In this document: one piece after another, positions 14,101 through 20,191 of the stretch
Layout: every line of letters starts with the position of its first letter
Numbering within the stretch: the stretch's first letter is position 1
NCBI GenBank assembly: GCA_019419865.1
Contig: JAHZIG010000031.1
Span: 1-27,786, forward strand
Origin: Clostridiales bacterium
GTDB taxonomy: Bacteria; Bacillota; Clostridia; Monoglobales; Monoglobaceae
Length of the DNA stretch: 27,786 nucleotides
Direction of reading: 5' to 3'
Notes under the pieces: generated by a model
Database searches by the model: none
What the model was told of the DNA's origin: nothing
Seen by the model: the letters and a program-made list of their open reading frames with translations, nothing else
Made by a program: the position numbers and the translations under genes

Positions 14101-16606
14101 ATTTGTCCATAGGTATGGTGTCGAGATTTTGGTTTACCTTATTTATCTCTTTATTGACGGCCGACGCGCTGTAGTCTATGTAGCCGGTGGTTTTGTTCTT
14201 GCGGCTGTTTAAGTAGCTTATAAAATCCGCGGGATAGTTCACGGTTACGGCGTTCTCTCCGCCGCTGCCTATCCTTATCGTATATCCGCTGATATAACCG
14301 AATTTACCGTCGTGGCCGTTTACGTGAGAGTTGCCGAGCGAGAACACCAGGTTGGAACTCTCCTCGTCCGAATTCGCGTAGATCGCGCGGGTCTCGTGCT
14401 GGTACAAAAGCTGCGCCCCGCTCTTAACCGTGACCTGCGCCGGCTCGATCGACTCGGTCGTACCGGTCGGAGTGAGGTATGTAAGCCCGTTCGGAGTCTC
14501 CATGCTGACGTCGTAGCGCTTGAACATCGCCGCCGCGCCGTAGAAATTCAAATAAGACTTCGGAGTCTTATTCTTCTCCTGATCTATTGAATACGCGTAC
14601 ATATCAAAGGTACTGTCCGAATTTCTCGTCGTTCCCTCGCCTATCTGGAATATGCTTCTGTCCAGAGTTCTGTCAAACTGTCCGGTAACGTCCTGAGACA
14701 GATCGTATTTCTCGTCTCCGCGCTCGGATACGATCCTGAACCTCGCGCGCTGTCCGCCGTACGTACCGCTGGTCATCGTCCAGTCGGGAGCTATAAAGCG
14801 GTAGAAGATCGCAGGCTGCGCGGCGTACGTCTCGGTCCAGACGCTGCCCTTCTTACCGGTAACCCAGTAGTAATAATACAGTTTACCGTAGTTCCTGGAC
14901 ATATCGGAGTCGTTGTCGATCTGGTAATGGCTGTTTCTTGTGCCGCCCGGCTTATTTCCGTCCCAGTGACCGTAACTGAAAATACCGCCGTGGGCTTGGT
15001 CGGACGGGAAGTAGTACTCGCCGACCTGGAGCGCCGGAGTGTAGCTGTCGTCCATGATAGCGCCCGTGGGTTCGCCCCAGTTATACTCGACCGTATAGCT
15101 TTTGCCGTCTATCGTGATCCCGAAGGAGCCGGGCGTTCCGTTAGCCGCGGCAAGGGTCGCCTCTTCGCTTCCCTCTTCGTTTGCGTTTTCGCCCTCGTCT
15201 ATGACGATCGTCGCCCTCGTATATTTACCCTCCGTGCAGGCCTTAAGGTCGGATAGCGTCACCTCAAACTCGCCCTCGCCCGAGACCGGGATCTCTATTT
15301 CCTTCTCGGTCTCGTACGGCGCGAAGGCTACCGTCTCGTTTATCTCTTCGTAGTTCTCGCCGGGCTTGGCCGTGCCCTGAACGCTGAGCATGGTCATATC
15401 GGCTACGGAATACTCCGCGCCCTTACGCTCTACGGCGACCACGACCTTGCCGTCCTTGGACTTGTACTTGCTCTTGGAGAACGTGACTTCGGAGCGCTCC
15501 GTCTCCTCGTTGTCCGTTATTACGCCCGAGAGAGAGGTTACCATATATACCTCCGCGCCCTCGGGGTCCGCAAGCAGCAGGTTGAACGCCTCGTCGCCCT
15601 CGGCGTCGTTGTCGTCCATGATCCTAAACTCTATCGTCTTCTCGCTCTCGCCCGGCGCGAAGTACACCCTGAGCTTAGCGGACGCGTCTATAGCGTTCAT
15701 CGCGTCCGGAACGGTCTCCGCGACGATATCGTCTATAAGATCCTGAGATTCCGTCTCGGTAAGTTCCCTCGACGGCTCGCCGGTCTCGTACTCTCTCTGT
15801 TCCGCAAGGCTCACGTAGCCGTCGCCGTCTAAGTCGGCCGCAAGATCGGTCGTCTCTTCGGTCGCCGTCTCTTCTGTTACGGCTTCCTCGACTGCCGCTT
15901 CGTCAGTTACAGTTTCCTCTGTTACAGCATCTTCGGGTACTGTTTCTTCAGCAACCGCTTCGTCCGCTGCAACTTCATCGCTTACTGCTTTGTCGGTCTG
16001 AGCCGGATCCGGCAGAGTAGCTTCGCCGTCCTCGGTCTGAGTAGCGTTCGTCTCGGCGGAGCCGTTCTCTTCAGCGGCTGTCGCGTCGTCGGCTATAGCC
16101 GCCTCGGTATCCGTCTCCGGCTCGTCCGCGCCTTCTACGACGTACTCCTCGTTCTCAGCCGGTTCCGAGCCGTCTGTATCTTCCGTTTCCTGCGCGGCTT
16201 CTTCCGCCTGAGCGGCCTCGGCTTCTTCAAGCTCCGCCGATTCGCGCGAGTAGCGTTCGAGTATCGTCTCGTCGCCGCCGATCACCTCGGCGTCGTCCGC
16301 GATAAGCTCGTAGTCCTCTCCGTAGAGAGCCGTAAGATCGACGGTGCGTACCTCGACCGACGCCTCTCCGCTCAGATCGCCTTCTCTGTAGATCGGAACG
16401 GAATATACCGCGTCGTCCTCGGACAGCGTCGCCGCCGCCGTGCCGAAATAGACTATATTCCAGCCCGGAAGCTCTTCCTCCGTAAGGCGCGACGCTTCGA
16501 GCGGCGTTACCGTTTCTTCAGCCGACGCAAACATATACGTCGGAACGATAGTCGCTATCATACACAGCGTCAGCAAGGCGCTCAATAGTCGTTTTCCTTT
16601 TTTCAT
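8174..16606 (-). CDS. Giant secreted S-layer-anchored protein (2810 residues)
   Basis: An N-terminal signal peptide (KKGKRLL, hydrophobic core, ASA at 27-29) is followed by a Calx-beta half (about 50-105). Next comes a ~200-residue insert rich in Glu/Ala/Thr/Val, with a canonical EF-hand loop DLDGDGYVSLAE (258-269). The second Calx-beta half follows (about 312-366, YFAPGESEKTIEFRIMDDND), then a second Calx-beta-like domain (about 372-470) and a very long beta-rich core. The C-terminus has BIG2 (about 2440-2520), an InlB-like repeat (GWYADENL, about 2540-2615) and three SLH domains (about 2625-2805; FDPEGSLTRAMF, FDPDAPIAREQM, FAPVDDSTRAEA) that should bind secondary cell-wall polymer. A charged helical segment (NKYKTAVKND region) and a repetitive SSWSAP-like propeller-type segment lie mid-protein. 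Start ATG 16606 is preceded by GGGGAGG. Ligand unknown; adhesion or surface display inferred. Confidence 0.9.
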   Translation of the reverse strand: MKKGKRLLSALLTLCMIATIVPTYMFASAEETVTPLEASRLTEEELPGWNIVYFGTAAATLSEDDAVYSVPIYREGDLSGEASVEVRTVDLTALYGEDYELIADDAEVIGGDETILERYSRESAELEEAEAAQAEEAAQETEDTDGSEPAENEEYVVEGADEPETDTEAAIADDATAAEENGSAETNATQTEDGEATLPDPAQTDKAVSDEVAADEAVAEETVPEDAVTEETVTDEAAVEEAVTEETATEETTDLAADLDGDGYVSLAEQREYETGEPSRELTETESQDLIDDIVAETVPDAMNAIDASAKLRVYFAPGESEKTIEFRIMDDNDAEGDEAFNLLLADPEGAEVYMVTSLSGVITDNEETERSEVTFSKSKYKSKDGKVVVAVERKGAEYSVADMTMLSVQGTAKPGENYEEINETVAFAPYETEKEIEIPVSGEGEFEVTLSDLKACTEGKYTRATIVIDEGENANEEGSEEATLAAANGTPGSFGITIDGKSYTVEYNWGEPTGAIMDDSYTPALQVGEYYFPSDQAHGGIFSYGHWDGNKPGGTRNSHYQIDNDSDMSRNYGKLYYYYWVTGKKGSVWTETYAAQPAIFYRFIAPDWTMTSGTYGGQRARFRIVSERGDEKYDLSQDVTGQFDRTLDRSIFQIGEGTTRNSDSTFDMYAYSIDQEKNKTPKSYLNFYGAAAMFKRYDVSMETPNGLTYLTPTGTTESIEPAQVTVKSGAQLLYQHETRAIYANSDEESSNLVFSLGNSHVNGHDGKFGYISGYTIRIGSGGENAVTVNYPADFISYLNSRKNKTTGYIDYSASAVNKEINKVNQNLDTIPMDKYFIDWVEQTQVATSDDMDSPGYKQILSFRPVFSYNDVDVTVLAPRGEDGAFNNSQLAEGQTVTFHAGDTLDLSATAADPVGTTVVGYEVSTDGGVTFDTITSYNTLFLESFKSYMIRPVIAENDNRIEIEFANSTARNNLEVLDVIPQSELAGDPALSGRTILSLNPNASSAQDKMEPDPGKDYAIRIRVTGDAGNGYVYRPVITDTMTGKTYRTQTYYMNARSRMSDNVLRISVERVRESDLRTYTITGDVASAVAPIRSNGLELKELPVANRTVMIGAGQDSDGNVIAASAMTETDGGYTLMEITAKAGDRIPILISDGLTNGQVAEITIPSSVSNNADTGYTVNVGRTKISYPTGIPKVTDITYSYDRTANNQSNDNTQNSINIYDDTINITAYVDLAGRVVSRAIFTVYTVTGNKTEYVAYPSESDAGRFTVSIPRMTENLHNGDRVSVRLVDNEKYSFSVGNGTSTVDIEYPDVDTGLVFYTENVLNVPQYYEASEAPTVNVPVVGAAGGSASTGLLSFSRTYWDNQKSGYTLDVNITANYANSAVSTNDKLNALNKYKTAVKNDTSAHNKSEAKKAENIMIEQTINSIESDPYYNPVDPDTSYGIDSLEYQMKQNQKMINDLDSTQQAKDVRAGMTNSRTLSANVGVMLQIEFIYSPVSQEYIFCYGGITIGGTVSFNKNFYTAISFVPCFFNLNGTAQVNIVYGKATAEAERAFTAGEFESLAGNVSEVFAGDTNDAGLDVMFKLTGQVGVGICGVLSARGYMSLKLQFDLGYDQSDVNTGFLLGSEGGIGFDILVGTININLFTAQIGFGSLKNQTSYSFFGGLIDEDGVGMASLAAENTGEGVKLLSTDENGAVVTYRDADAGTADMSTFGQSEAQLAAGSLEPISMTTLLSNAAERTRPQITLLDGGRRFITFVGNDGTGAQVLYYSIFDGSSWSAPAQVANDGTPDYMPEILDMGDRIAIVWADAERAFTDTDTAIDKLNLMNISGAVYDINAGAMSEEMAVAEDEYCNLAPRLSESNGNIYCSYMARDLSGVESEQQLLDMSGVYSAMKYSVYRPGDTKPIDGGFTKVKHPTMTDPLLIDYHMETVDVGGENYIISAYTIDEDEDLNTGDDRSMWLSLTNIDTGKAYYPIRLEAEGSAASAPQLNKLDGRLYLTYITGGSEFHLMDLSAFMTDLFVQGTPELDEDSIQTEVANVDAFRNADENDQSWYKKTADELGMSEDGYADTIYDNLTRDEFAMSETGLRQRDGSNSATSSYSLTSDGEDLYLFFTDVSSVDNGSYSTGKELYGMRYHRLNEDSDLPDEITDTEDGGFSDAAQITNYNKVIDEMDIVMDENHNVSLVSNYYEQSIDENGQIQFSDNALVELEFVPASSVEVVSGTIEVDSVVAGVESQLMFDVENDGMLVQEGYEYMVTRRSGADGAETTVAQGSSDTVLKPGDTESVAAVFTPTGENADTIVSFYVRKDNTEEWGEPSVELSIPYESDLEFTDTEITTDGSTASLAFEIQNNGRKPSEAVEGVLYSVDDENNAMTTYATFEIPALASGETYGSTLEFTPKVSDFSELGRVELKIDAVSGEETVADGMVTLSSIAPMVAEINGGAENVVLDSGATLQLETAVAPWSEVAGEVEYYSDDNNIASVDENGLITGNSAGNTTIYAYYPQNGITDDIAVSVTESGSTGQGGSGGGLGANGFATASYTVTFVSNGGSAVQNATVSSGETVSEPTAPHRDGYVFAGWYADENLVTPYDFSTPVTRNITLYARWETANEGEEQQPTANATFTDVPADAWYASAVEYVAENGIMNGVGDNLFDPEGSLTRAMFVTMLYRMEGEPAIVAQQTFSDVASDAYYAQAVAWAYENGVVNGVSETKFDPDAPIAREQMAAMMYRTAQYHGQGFEGLYAMQLEYPDAAEISEYAVEAVMWCTANGVFNGTDGGRFAPVDDSTRAEAAAVFQRFSTLDFMTQNAE

Positions 16607-16744
16607 GTGAGAAAAACCTCCCCTTTTTATAATAAGTTCAAGCGTCCGCAAACAAGCAGTCCGCGGTCCGCCTAATTAATTTGACTTGATAATTAACAAA
16701 TACGTCTTTGTAAAGTCTTGATCGCAACAACAAAAAATATCGGA

Positions 16745-16772
16745 GCGATCGCCGTTTTAAGCGGCGGATCGC
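16745..16772 (-). terminator. Minus-strand hairpin, possible second terminator after the VOC gene
   Basis: GCGATC-GCCG (from 16745) pairs with CGGC-GGATCGC (to 16772) with one bulge. Reading the minus strand, the hairpin is followed by ATATTTTTTG (16740-16731). It would shield the surface-protein gene from read-through. Confidence 0.55.
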
Positions 16773-16785
16773 CTAAGTTTACAAA

Positions 16786-16844
16786 AAACAAAACATATTA
16801 TCCCCGCGGCGCGGACCGAACGAAGCGGATCGTCCGGCCGCCGC
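16786..16844 (-). terminator. Terminator of the VOC gene
   Basis: Immediately after the VOC stop on the minus strand, a GC-rich hairpin (GCGGCG.../...CGCCGC arms at about 16806-16816 and 16832-16844) is followed by a U-rich tail, which reads on the plus strand as AAAAAACAAAACATA at 16786-16800. Confidence 0.6.
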
Positions 16845-16853
16845 GCAAAAGCG

Positions 16854-17435
16854 TTAGTCGCCTATATCGGTATGTCCCTGCTCAAACTCCCACTGCAGGC
16901 CGTATTTGTCGATAAAATAGAAGTATTTCGTATTACTCAGCACGTCGGCGCCGGCCTGCTTGGCCGCCGGGTCGTTTTCTTTGGCATCGTCGAAGTAGCG
17001 GAAATCGCTCGGCTCGGTCTTGCTTATCTGGTAGACCTTGTAGTCGTCGGTCGTGTTGATCAGCGTCGCGTCGGGCTGAGCCTTGATATACTCGAAAGCG
17101 TCCTCTATATTCGTCACCTTAAGCGCTACGTGCCGCGCGCCGCTGATGTCGTTGGCCTTGAATATAATCGGCTCCTGTCTGCCCTTAGGGTTGTGATAAC
17201 ACATCAGCTCTATCGTAAAATGCGTTCCGGGAACGCTCATAAAGCCGATCGAGACGTCCGCTTCCTCGGCCTCGTCTATAAAGCCGGCCGCCTGGAAAAA
17301 GCCTTTATTTTTCCAATGCGGTATGTACTGATCCGGCGTCGCGCCCAGGATCCTCTCGTAATACTTAAACGCTTCCTCCACGTCGTCTACGAATACGCAG
17401 ACGTGAGAAAGTCCTATAAACTGCGGTTTGTTCAT
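16854..17435 (-). CDS. VOC-family protein (glyoxalase/dioxygenase fold)
   Basis: The product is 193 residues starting MNKPQFIGLSHVCVFVDDVE, the beta-alpha-beta start of a vicinal-oxygen-chelate module; a second module begins at GARHVALKVTNIEDAFEYI (about 105). Candidate metal ligands are His11, Glu in FTIELMCYH (about 75), His in ARHVAL and Glu in LQWEFEQG near the C-terminus, the His/Glu pattern of this superfamily. AGGAGGAG lies 7 bases upstream of the ATG. The substrate cannot be predicted: the superfamily includes glyoxalase I, epimerases, dioxygenases and fosfomycin/bleomycin resistance proteins. It is monocistronic, with a terminator behind it and an 830-bp gene-free stretch before it. 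Confidence 0.85.
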   Translation of the reverse strand: MNKPQFIGLSHVCVFVDDVEEAFKYYERILGATPDQYIPHWKNKGFFQAAGFIDEAEEADVSIGFMSVPGTHFTIELMCYHNPKGRQEPIIFKANDISGARHVALKVTNIEDAFEYIKAQPDATLINTTDDYKVYQISKTEPSDFRYFDDAKENDPAAKQAGADVLSNTKYFYFIDKYGLQWEFEQGHTDIGD

Positions 17436-17759
17436 TTTGGCTCCTCCTTATTTGTATTTTTAATATTTTACTGTTTTATAAAACCCTTTCGCCGTCTCGG
17501 TATCCGGCTCTTTGTATCCGCGCGGCGGTTTCGTTTGAATCATATTCCGAAATTAGAATATTTTACGCCGGCTGTTTTTATAGATAGATCTAACGCTGAG
17601 CGAATCGATCTATCGTATTTAAATTGCGGCGCCGTACGCTATCCCAAACTGCGGCGACGGGATTATATACCTATATAATTTTATCATAAGAATATTAGAA
17701 TATATTGAGATGTGACAAATCGGGCGTATTTTTGATAATTTGATAGTTATATACTTTAA

Positions 17760-17788
17760 TTGTAAGAGGTTTGTTGCTTCTATATAAT
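17760..17788 (+). promoter_or_regulatory. Distal plus-strand promoter candidate
   Basis: TTGTAA (17760-17765), 17-bp spacer, TATAAT (17783-17788). It lies 475 bp before the diguanylate cyclase gene with nothing else downstream to transcribe. Confidence 0.5.
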
Positions 17789-17959
17789 AGGCCGGACCGC
17801 TTGAGCTTAAGCGCCGGGAACGGATATTTTCGGCGTTTAACGTGCGTTTTATATCGCGAGCGTATTCGTTGAAATTAATAAATCAAAGTTTTACGATAGA
17901 GCGCCGTAAATTGAGATCGCAACTCGGATAAATTTTGCCGTGCCGCGGCTGAAATACGG

Positions 17960-17988
17960 TTGCAAATCTATAGCAGACGTGGTATAAT
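17960..17988 (+). promoter_or_regulatory. Promoter candidate for the diguanylate cyclase gene
   Basis: TTGCAA (17960-17965), 17-bp spacer, TATAAT (17983-17988). Transcription would start near 17995, giving a leader of about 270 nt before the ATG at 18264. Confidence 0.7.
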
Positions 17989-18046
17989 AAACGCAGTTAA
18001 GCAACGAAGAATAAAGCTTTTTGAGGTTATATTTATTAAGTGGGCG

Positions 18047-18241
18047 TAAATCGGGAAAACCGATTTATGTTAAACAAAATATTTGCAAAAACGTTTCTGC
18101 GTAGACGCGTTTATGCAAAATAAGTATATGTTTCATATATTCCCCGTTACCGAAAAATTTCATTTAAAATGAAAACGATTTTGTTAAGCGGCGCGACCGT
18201 CTCATAGCGGCGACGGTTCAAAAATTAAGCGGTTTACCGCG
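18047..18241 (+). promoter_or_regulatory. Structured 5' leader of the diguanylate cyclase gene
   Basis: Successive hairpins: TAAATCGG/CCGATTTA (18047-18054/18060-18067, GAAAA loop), TTTGCA/TGCAAA (18082-18087/18114-18119) enclosing AAACG/CGTTT, ACCGTC/GACGGT (18196-18201/18212-18217) and GCGG/CCGC (18230-18233/18238-18241). I see no match to c-di-GMP riboswitch landmarks. A regulatory leader is possible but unproven. Confidence 0.4.
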
Positions 18242-18263
18242 GATAAGAAAGGAGCGATCCGGT

Positions 18264-19664
18264 ATGCGAACGTTATCGAAGTTTTATAAAAATAATATGC
18301 GCTTGTATCTGTTAATAACGCTGATAGCGGTGGAGCTTTTGATGTCGTTCTCTTTTTTGGGATACGTGCATATAGAACCGATATCCGTTACGGTCGCTTA
18401 TATCCCGGTATTGTTGGCGGGCGCTTTGGGCGGTTTGCCGGAGGCGACTATATTAGGCGCCGTATTCGGTCTTTGCAGCATGTGGAAGGCGGGCGCGAAT
18501 TACGTTATGGCGGCGGATCAACTGTTTTCGCCTTTTTTGAGCGGAAGTCCTGTAGAGAGTATTTTGATCAGCGTTGGAAGCCGGGCGCTGTTTGGACTGA
18601 TCGTCGGACTATTGTATATTGGCGTTAAAAAGACTCGTTTTACCGGGATAGGGATTTTTATCGTCACATTTTTCGGAAAATTTATTCATTCGCTGCTGGT
18701 GTATTCGTTTATGGGAATATTATTTCCGGAGACGGGCTACAGCGCGGCAAGCGCGCTAAGCGGTCTTGGCGGTCTCGGCGATATCGCCGCCGACCTCATA
18801 ACGGCGGCGGTCGTATTGGCGTTTTGGAGGATAGGAAAGTCGCGGGTATGGCGTGAATTTTGCGATAGAGTCGATAAAGCGCGGCGGCTCCAGAGCGGCG
18901 AACGCTATCACCGGCTCTCTTTAGCGGTGATCGTTATACTTACGCTCTGCTTCGCCATGGCGGTGGTCGTATATTTTGTGCATAGAATGGATTACGTGCT
19001 GAACCAGAGCGGCATTACCCTGACGGCGGCGAATTATTCCGACTTAGTGCACCTTCAGGCGCAATTCTTGATAGGTATACTCTCGCTCATGACCTTGGTT
19101 ATCATATTCCTTATATTTAACCGTAAATATACTACGTATATGAATCATGAAGCAAAAATCGACGCCTTGACCGGAGTCATGAACAGAACCGCGTTTTTCC
19201 AGGCCTGTGAGAAAATGATCGGAGGGCTTCATGCGGGCGAGAAAAACGGATATTTTATAATGATAGATATGGATTATTTTAAAGAGATAAACGATAATTA
19301 CGGACATCCGGAAGGCGACCGCGTCTTAAAAAGTACGGCCGCGGCGCTTAAGGAGATCTTTGGACGCGACGGCGTGATCGGCAGGGTAGGCGGCGACGAG
19401 TTCGCGGTTCTGATCTATATGCCTATATCGAGGGATAGATTAGAGACCAATCTGACGGCGTTCCTAAACAGGATCCATAAGATCGAAGTTAATGAAAGCA
19501 GACTGTCGTGCAGTATGGGAGCAGTTGCGGCTGCGGCGGATAAGACGATCGACGAGATCTATCGGGAAGCCGACAAGCTTTTGTACGCAGCGAAAAAACA
19601 GGGACGCGACGGATACGCCGTTGAAGATACTAAGGCGGAGCCCCGGCCGCTTGTAAACGTTTAG
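18264..19664 (+). CDS. Membrane diguanylate cyclase with ECF S-component-like sensor domain
   Basis: The product is 466 residues. Residues 13-195 are a multi-helix membrane domain resembling the substrate-binding S component of ECF transporters (ISVTVAYIPVLLAGALGG, then LGAVFGLCSMWKAGANY). Two further transmembrane helices follow (about 218-240 and 265-287), then a GGDEF domain from ALTGVMNRTAFF (about 302) with intact GGDEF at 376-380 and the FIMIDMDYFKEINDNYGHPEGD metal/nucleotide segment. It should make cyclic di-GMP from two GTP. No RxxD inhibitory site is present at the usual place before GGDEF. GGAG lies 8 bases upstream of the ATG. The S-like domain may sense a vitamin-type ligand; ECF ATPase genes lie 6 kb away. 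Cyclase call firm; S-component resemblance by eye only. Confidence 0.85.
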   Translation: MRTLSKFYKNNMRLYLLITLIAVELLMSFSFLGYVHIEPISVTVAYIPVLLAGALGGLPEATILGAVFGLCSMWKAGANYVMAADQLFSPFLSGSPVESILISVGSRALFGLIVGLLYIGVKKTRFTGIGIFIVTFFGKFIHSLLVYSFMGILFPETGYSAASALSGLGGLGDIAADLITAAVVLAFWRIGKSRVWREFCDRVDKARRLQSGERYHRLSLAVIVILTLCFAMAVVVYFVHRMDYVLNQSGITLTAANYSDLVHLQAQFLIGILSLMTLVIIFLIFNRKYTTYMNHEAKIDALTGVMNRTAFFQACEKMIGGLHAGEKNGYFIMIDMDYFKEINDNYGHPEGDRVLKSTAAALKEIFGRDGVIGRVGGDEFAVLIYMPISRDRLETNLTAFLNRIHKIEVNESRLSCSMGAVAAAADKTIDEIYREADKLLYAAKKQGRDGYAVEDTKAEPRPLVNV

Positions 19665-19784
19665 GTAAACGAGGGGTTTTAAGAGAAATCGATAGGATCC
19701 GGATTTGCAAAACCGACGCCCGCGCCCGGGTCGATTTAGCCGGATATATCGAAGTTGATATGTTTTAGGGAAAAAATAATGAAT

Positions 19785-20099
19785 GGACAAAGTGTGTATT
19801 TTGTAGTAGAATGTAAAAACAGGATGATGATGAAATGGAAACAACGACAATAGATGAAAATAAACGTTGTCCAAGTGCGAAAAAATAGAAAACCAAATAA
19901 AGATAGGTTTCAATTGTTCCGAGACGCAGCGATGCCAGTGTAAGGAGTACGAAACAAGATATACGCTAAAAGTAGTTATTTCGGTATTTGTAGAATCGTA
20001 TAACCGCCTTGGCTTTGCCAAATACAATTTTAAACGTCTTCACAAAACAAAAGAGTTTCCGCTTGGACTTGTTAACTTTCTATAACAATGCATTTGTCC
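19785..20099. mobile_element. 315-bp internally deleted insertion-sequence remnant
   Basis: GGACAAA (19785-19791) and TTTGTCC (20093-20099) are inverted ends bracketing a fused transposase fragment. A zinc-ribbon N-terminus is joined directly to what looks like a transposase C-terminus, so the middle with the DDE core is absent. Such MITE-like derivatives can be moved only by a full-length relative. No clear target-site duplication was found. IS1/IS1595-like affiliation is a guess from the zinc ribbon. Confidence 0.55.
19835..20085 (+). pseudogene. Transposase remnant: zinc-ribbon head fused to C-terminal tail
   Basis: From ATG 19835 the frame reads METTTIDENKRCPS and then hits a stop (TAG at 19886). 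A shift of one base at the CCAAG near 19871 restores RCPKCEKIENQIKIGFN, followed by TQRCQCKEYETRYTL, a CxxC...CxC zinc ribbon of the InsA type. The frame continues as VISVFVESYNRLGFAKYNFK and ends FPLGLVNFL at the TAA (20083-20085), resembling a transposase C-terminus. One Cys of the second pair appears as Tyr (CKEY). Frameshift plus central deletion mean it cannot encode active transposase. Confidence 0.6.
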
Positions 20100-20155
20100 G
20101 CTTATCAATCAGGTATCCACTTGATTGGTTTTGGCTATTGCTATGGCATTTATTT

Positions 20156-20161
20156 TATAAT
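20156..20161 (+). promoter_or_regulatory. Possible -10 for the orphan gene
   Basis: TATAAT at 20156-20161 lies 30 bp before the TTG start. The best -35 (TTGGCT, 20131-20136) has a long 19-bp spacer. Weak evidence. Confidence 0.3.
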
Positions 20162-20191
20162 TCATTTGAATACAAGAATGGAGAGAAGAAA

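Larger units (their letters stand above)
17436..18263. other. Gene-free regulatory stretch between divergent genes
   Basis: No credible gene. It holds GATAGATC/GATCTATC (17583-17590/17607-17614), an 8-bp perfect inverted repeat on the VOC side. It also has two plus-strand promoter candidates (17760 and 17960) and a 270-nt potentially structured leader before the diguanylate cyclase gene. Overall AT-rich compared with its neighbours. Confidence 0.6.

Noticed and set aside
8216..15746. Several plus-strand frames of 60-140 codons across the giant gene
   Set aside because: All lie opposite a continuous 2810-codon frame with recognised domains; none has a convincing start or family.
15840..15990. 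Repeat-rich DNA as a CRISPR or VNTR array
   Set aside because: The repetition is imperfect Glu/Thr/Val/Ala codon runs inside the surface-protein gene, without conserved repeats and unique spacers.
16872..17678. 268-codon plus-strand frame opposite the VOC gene
   Set aside because: It is the complement of a clearly real VOC gene with a strong RBS; its own product has biased, non-domain composition.
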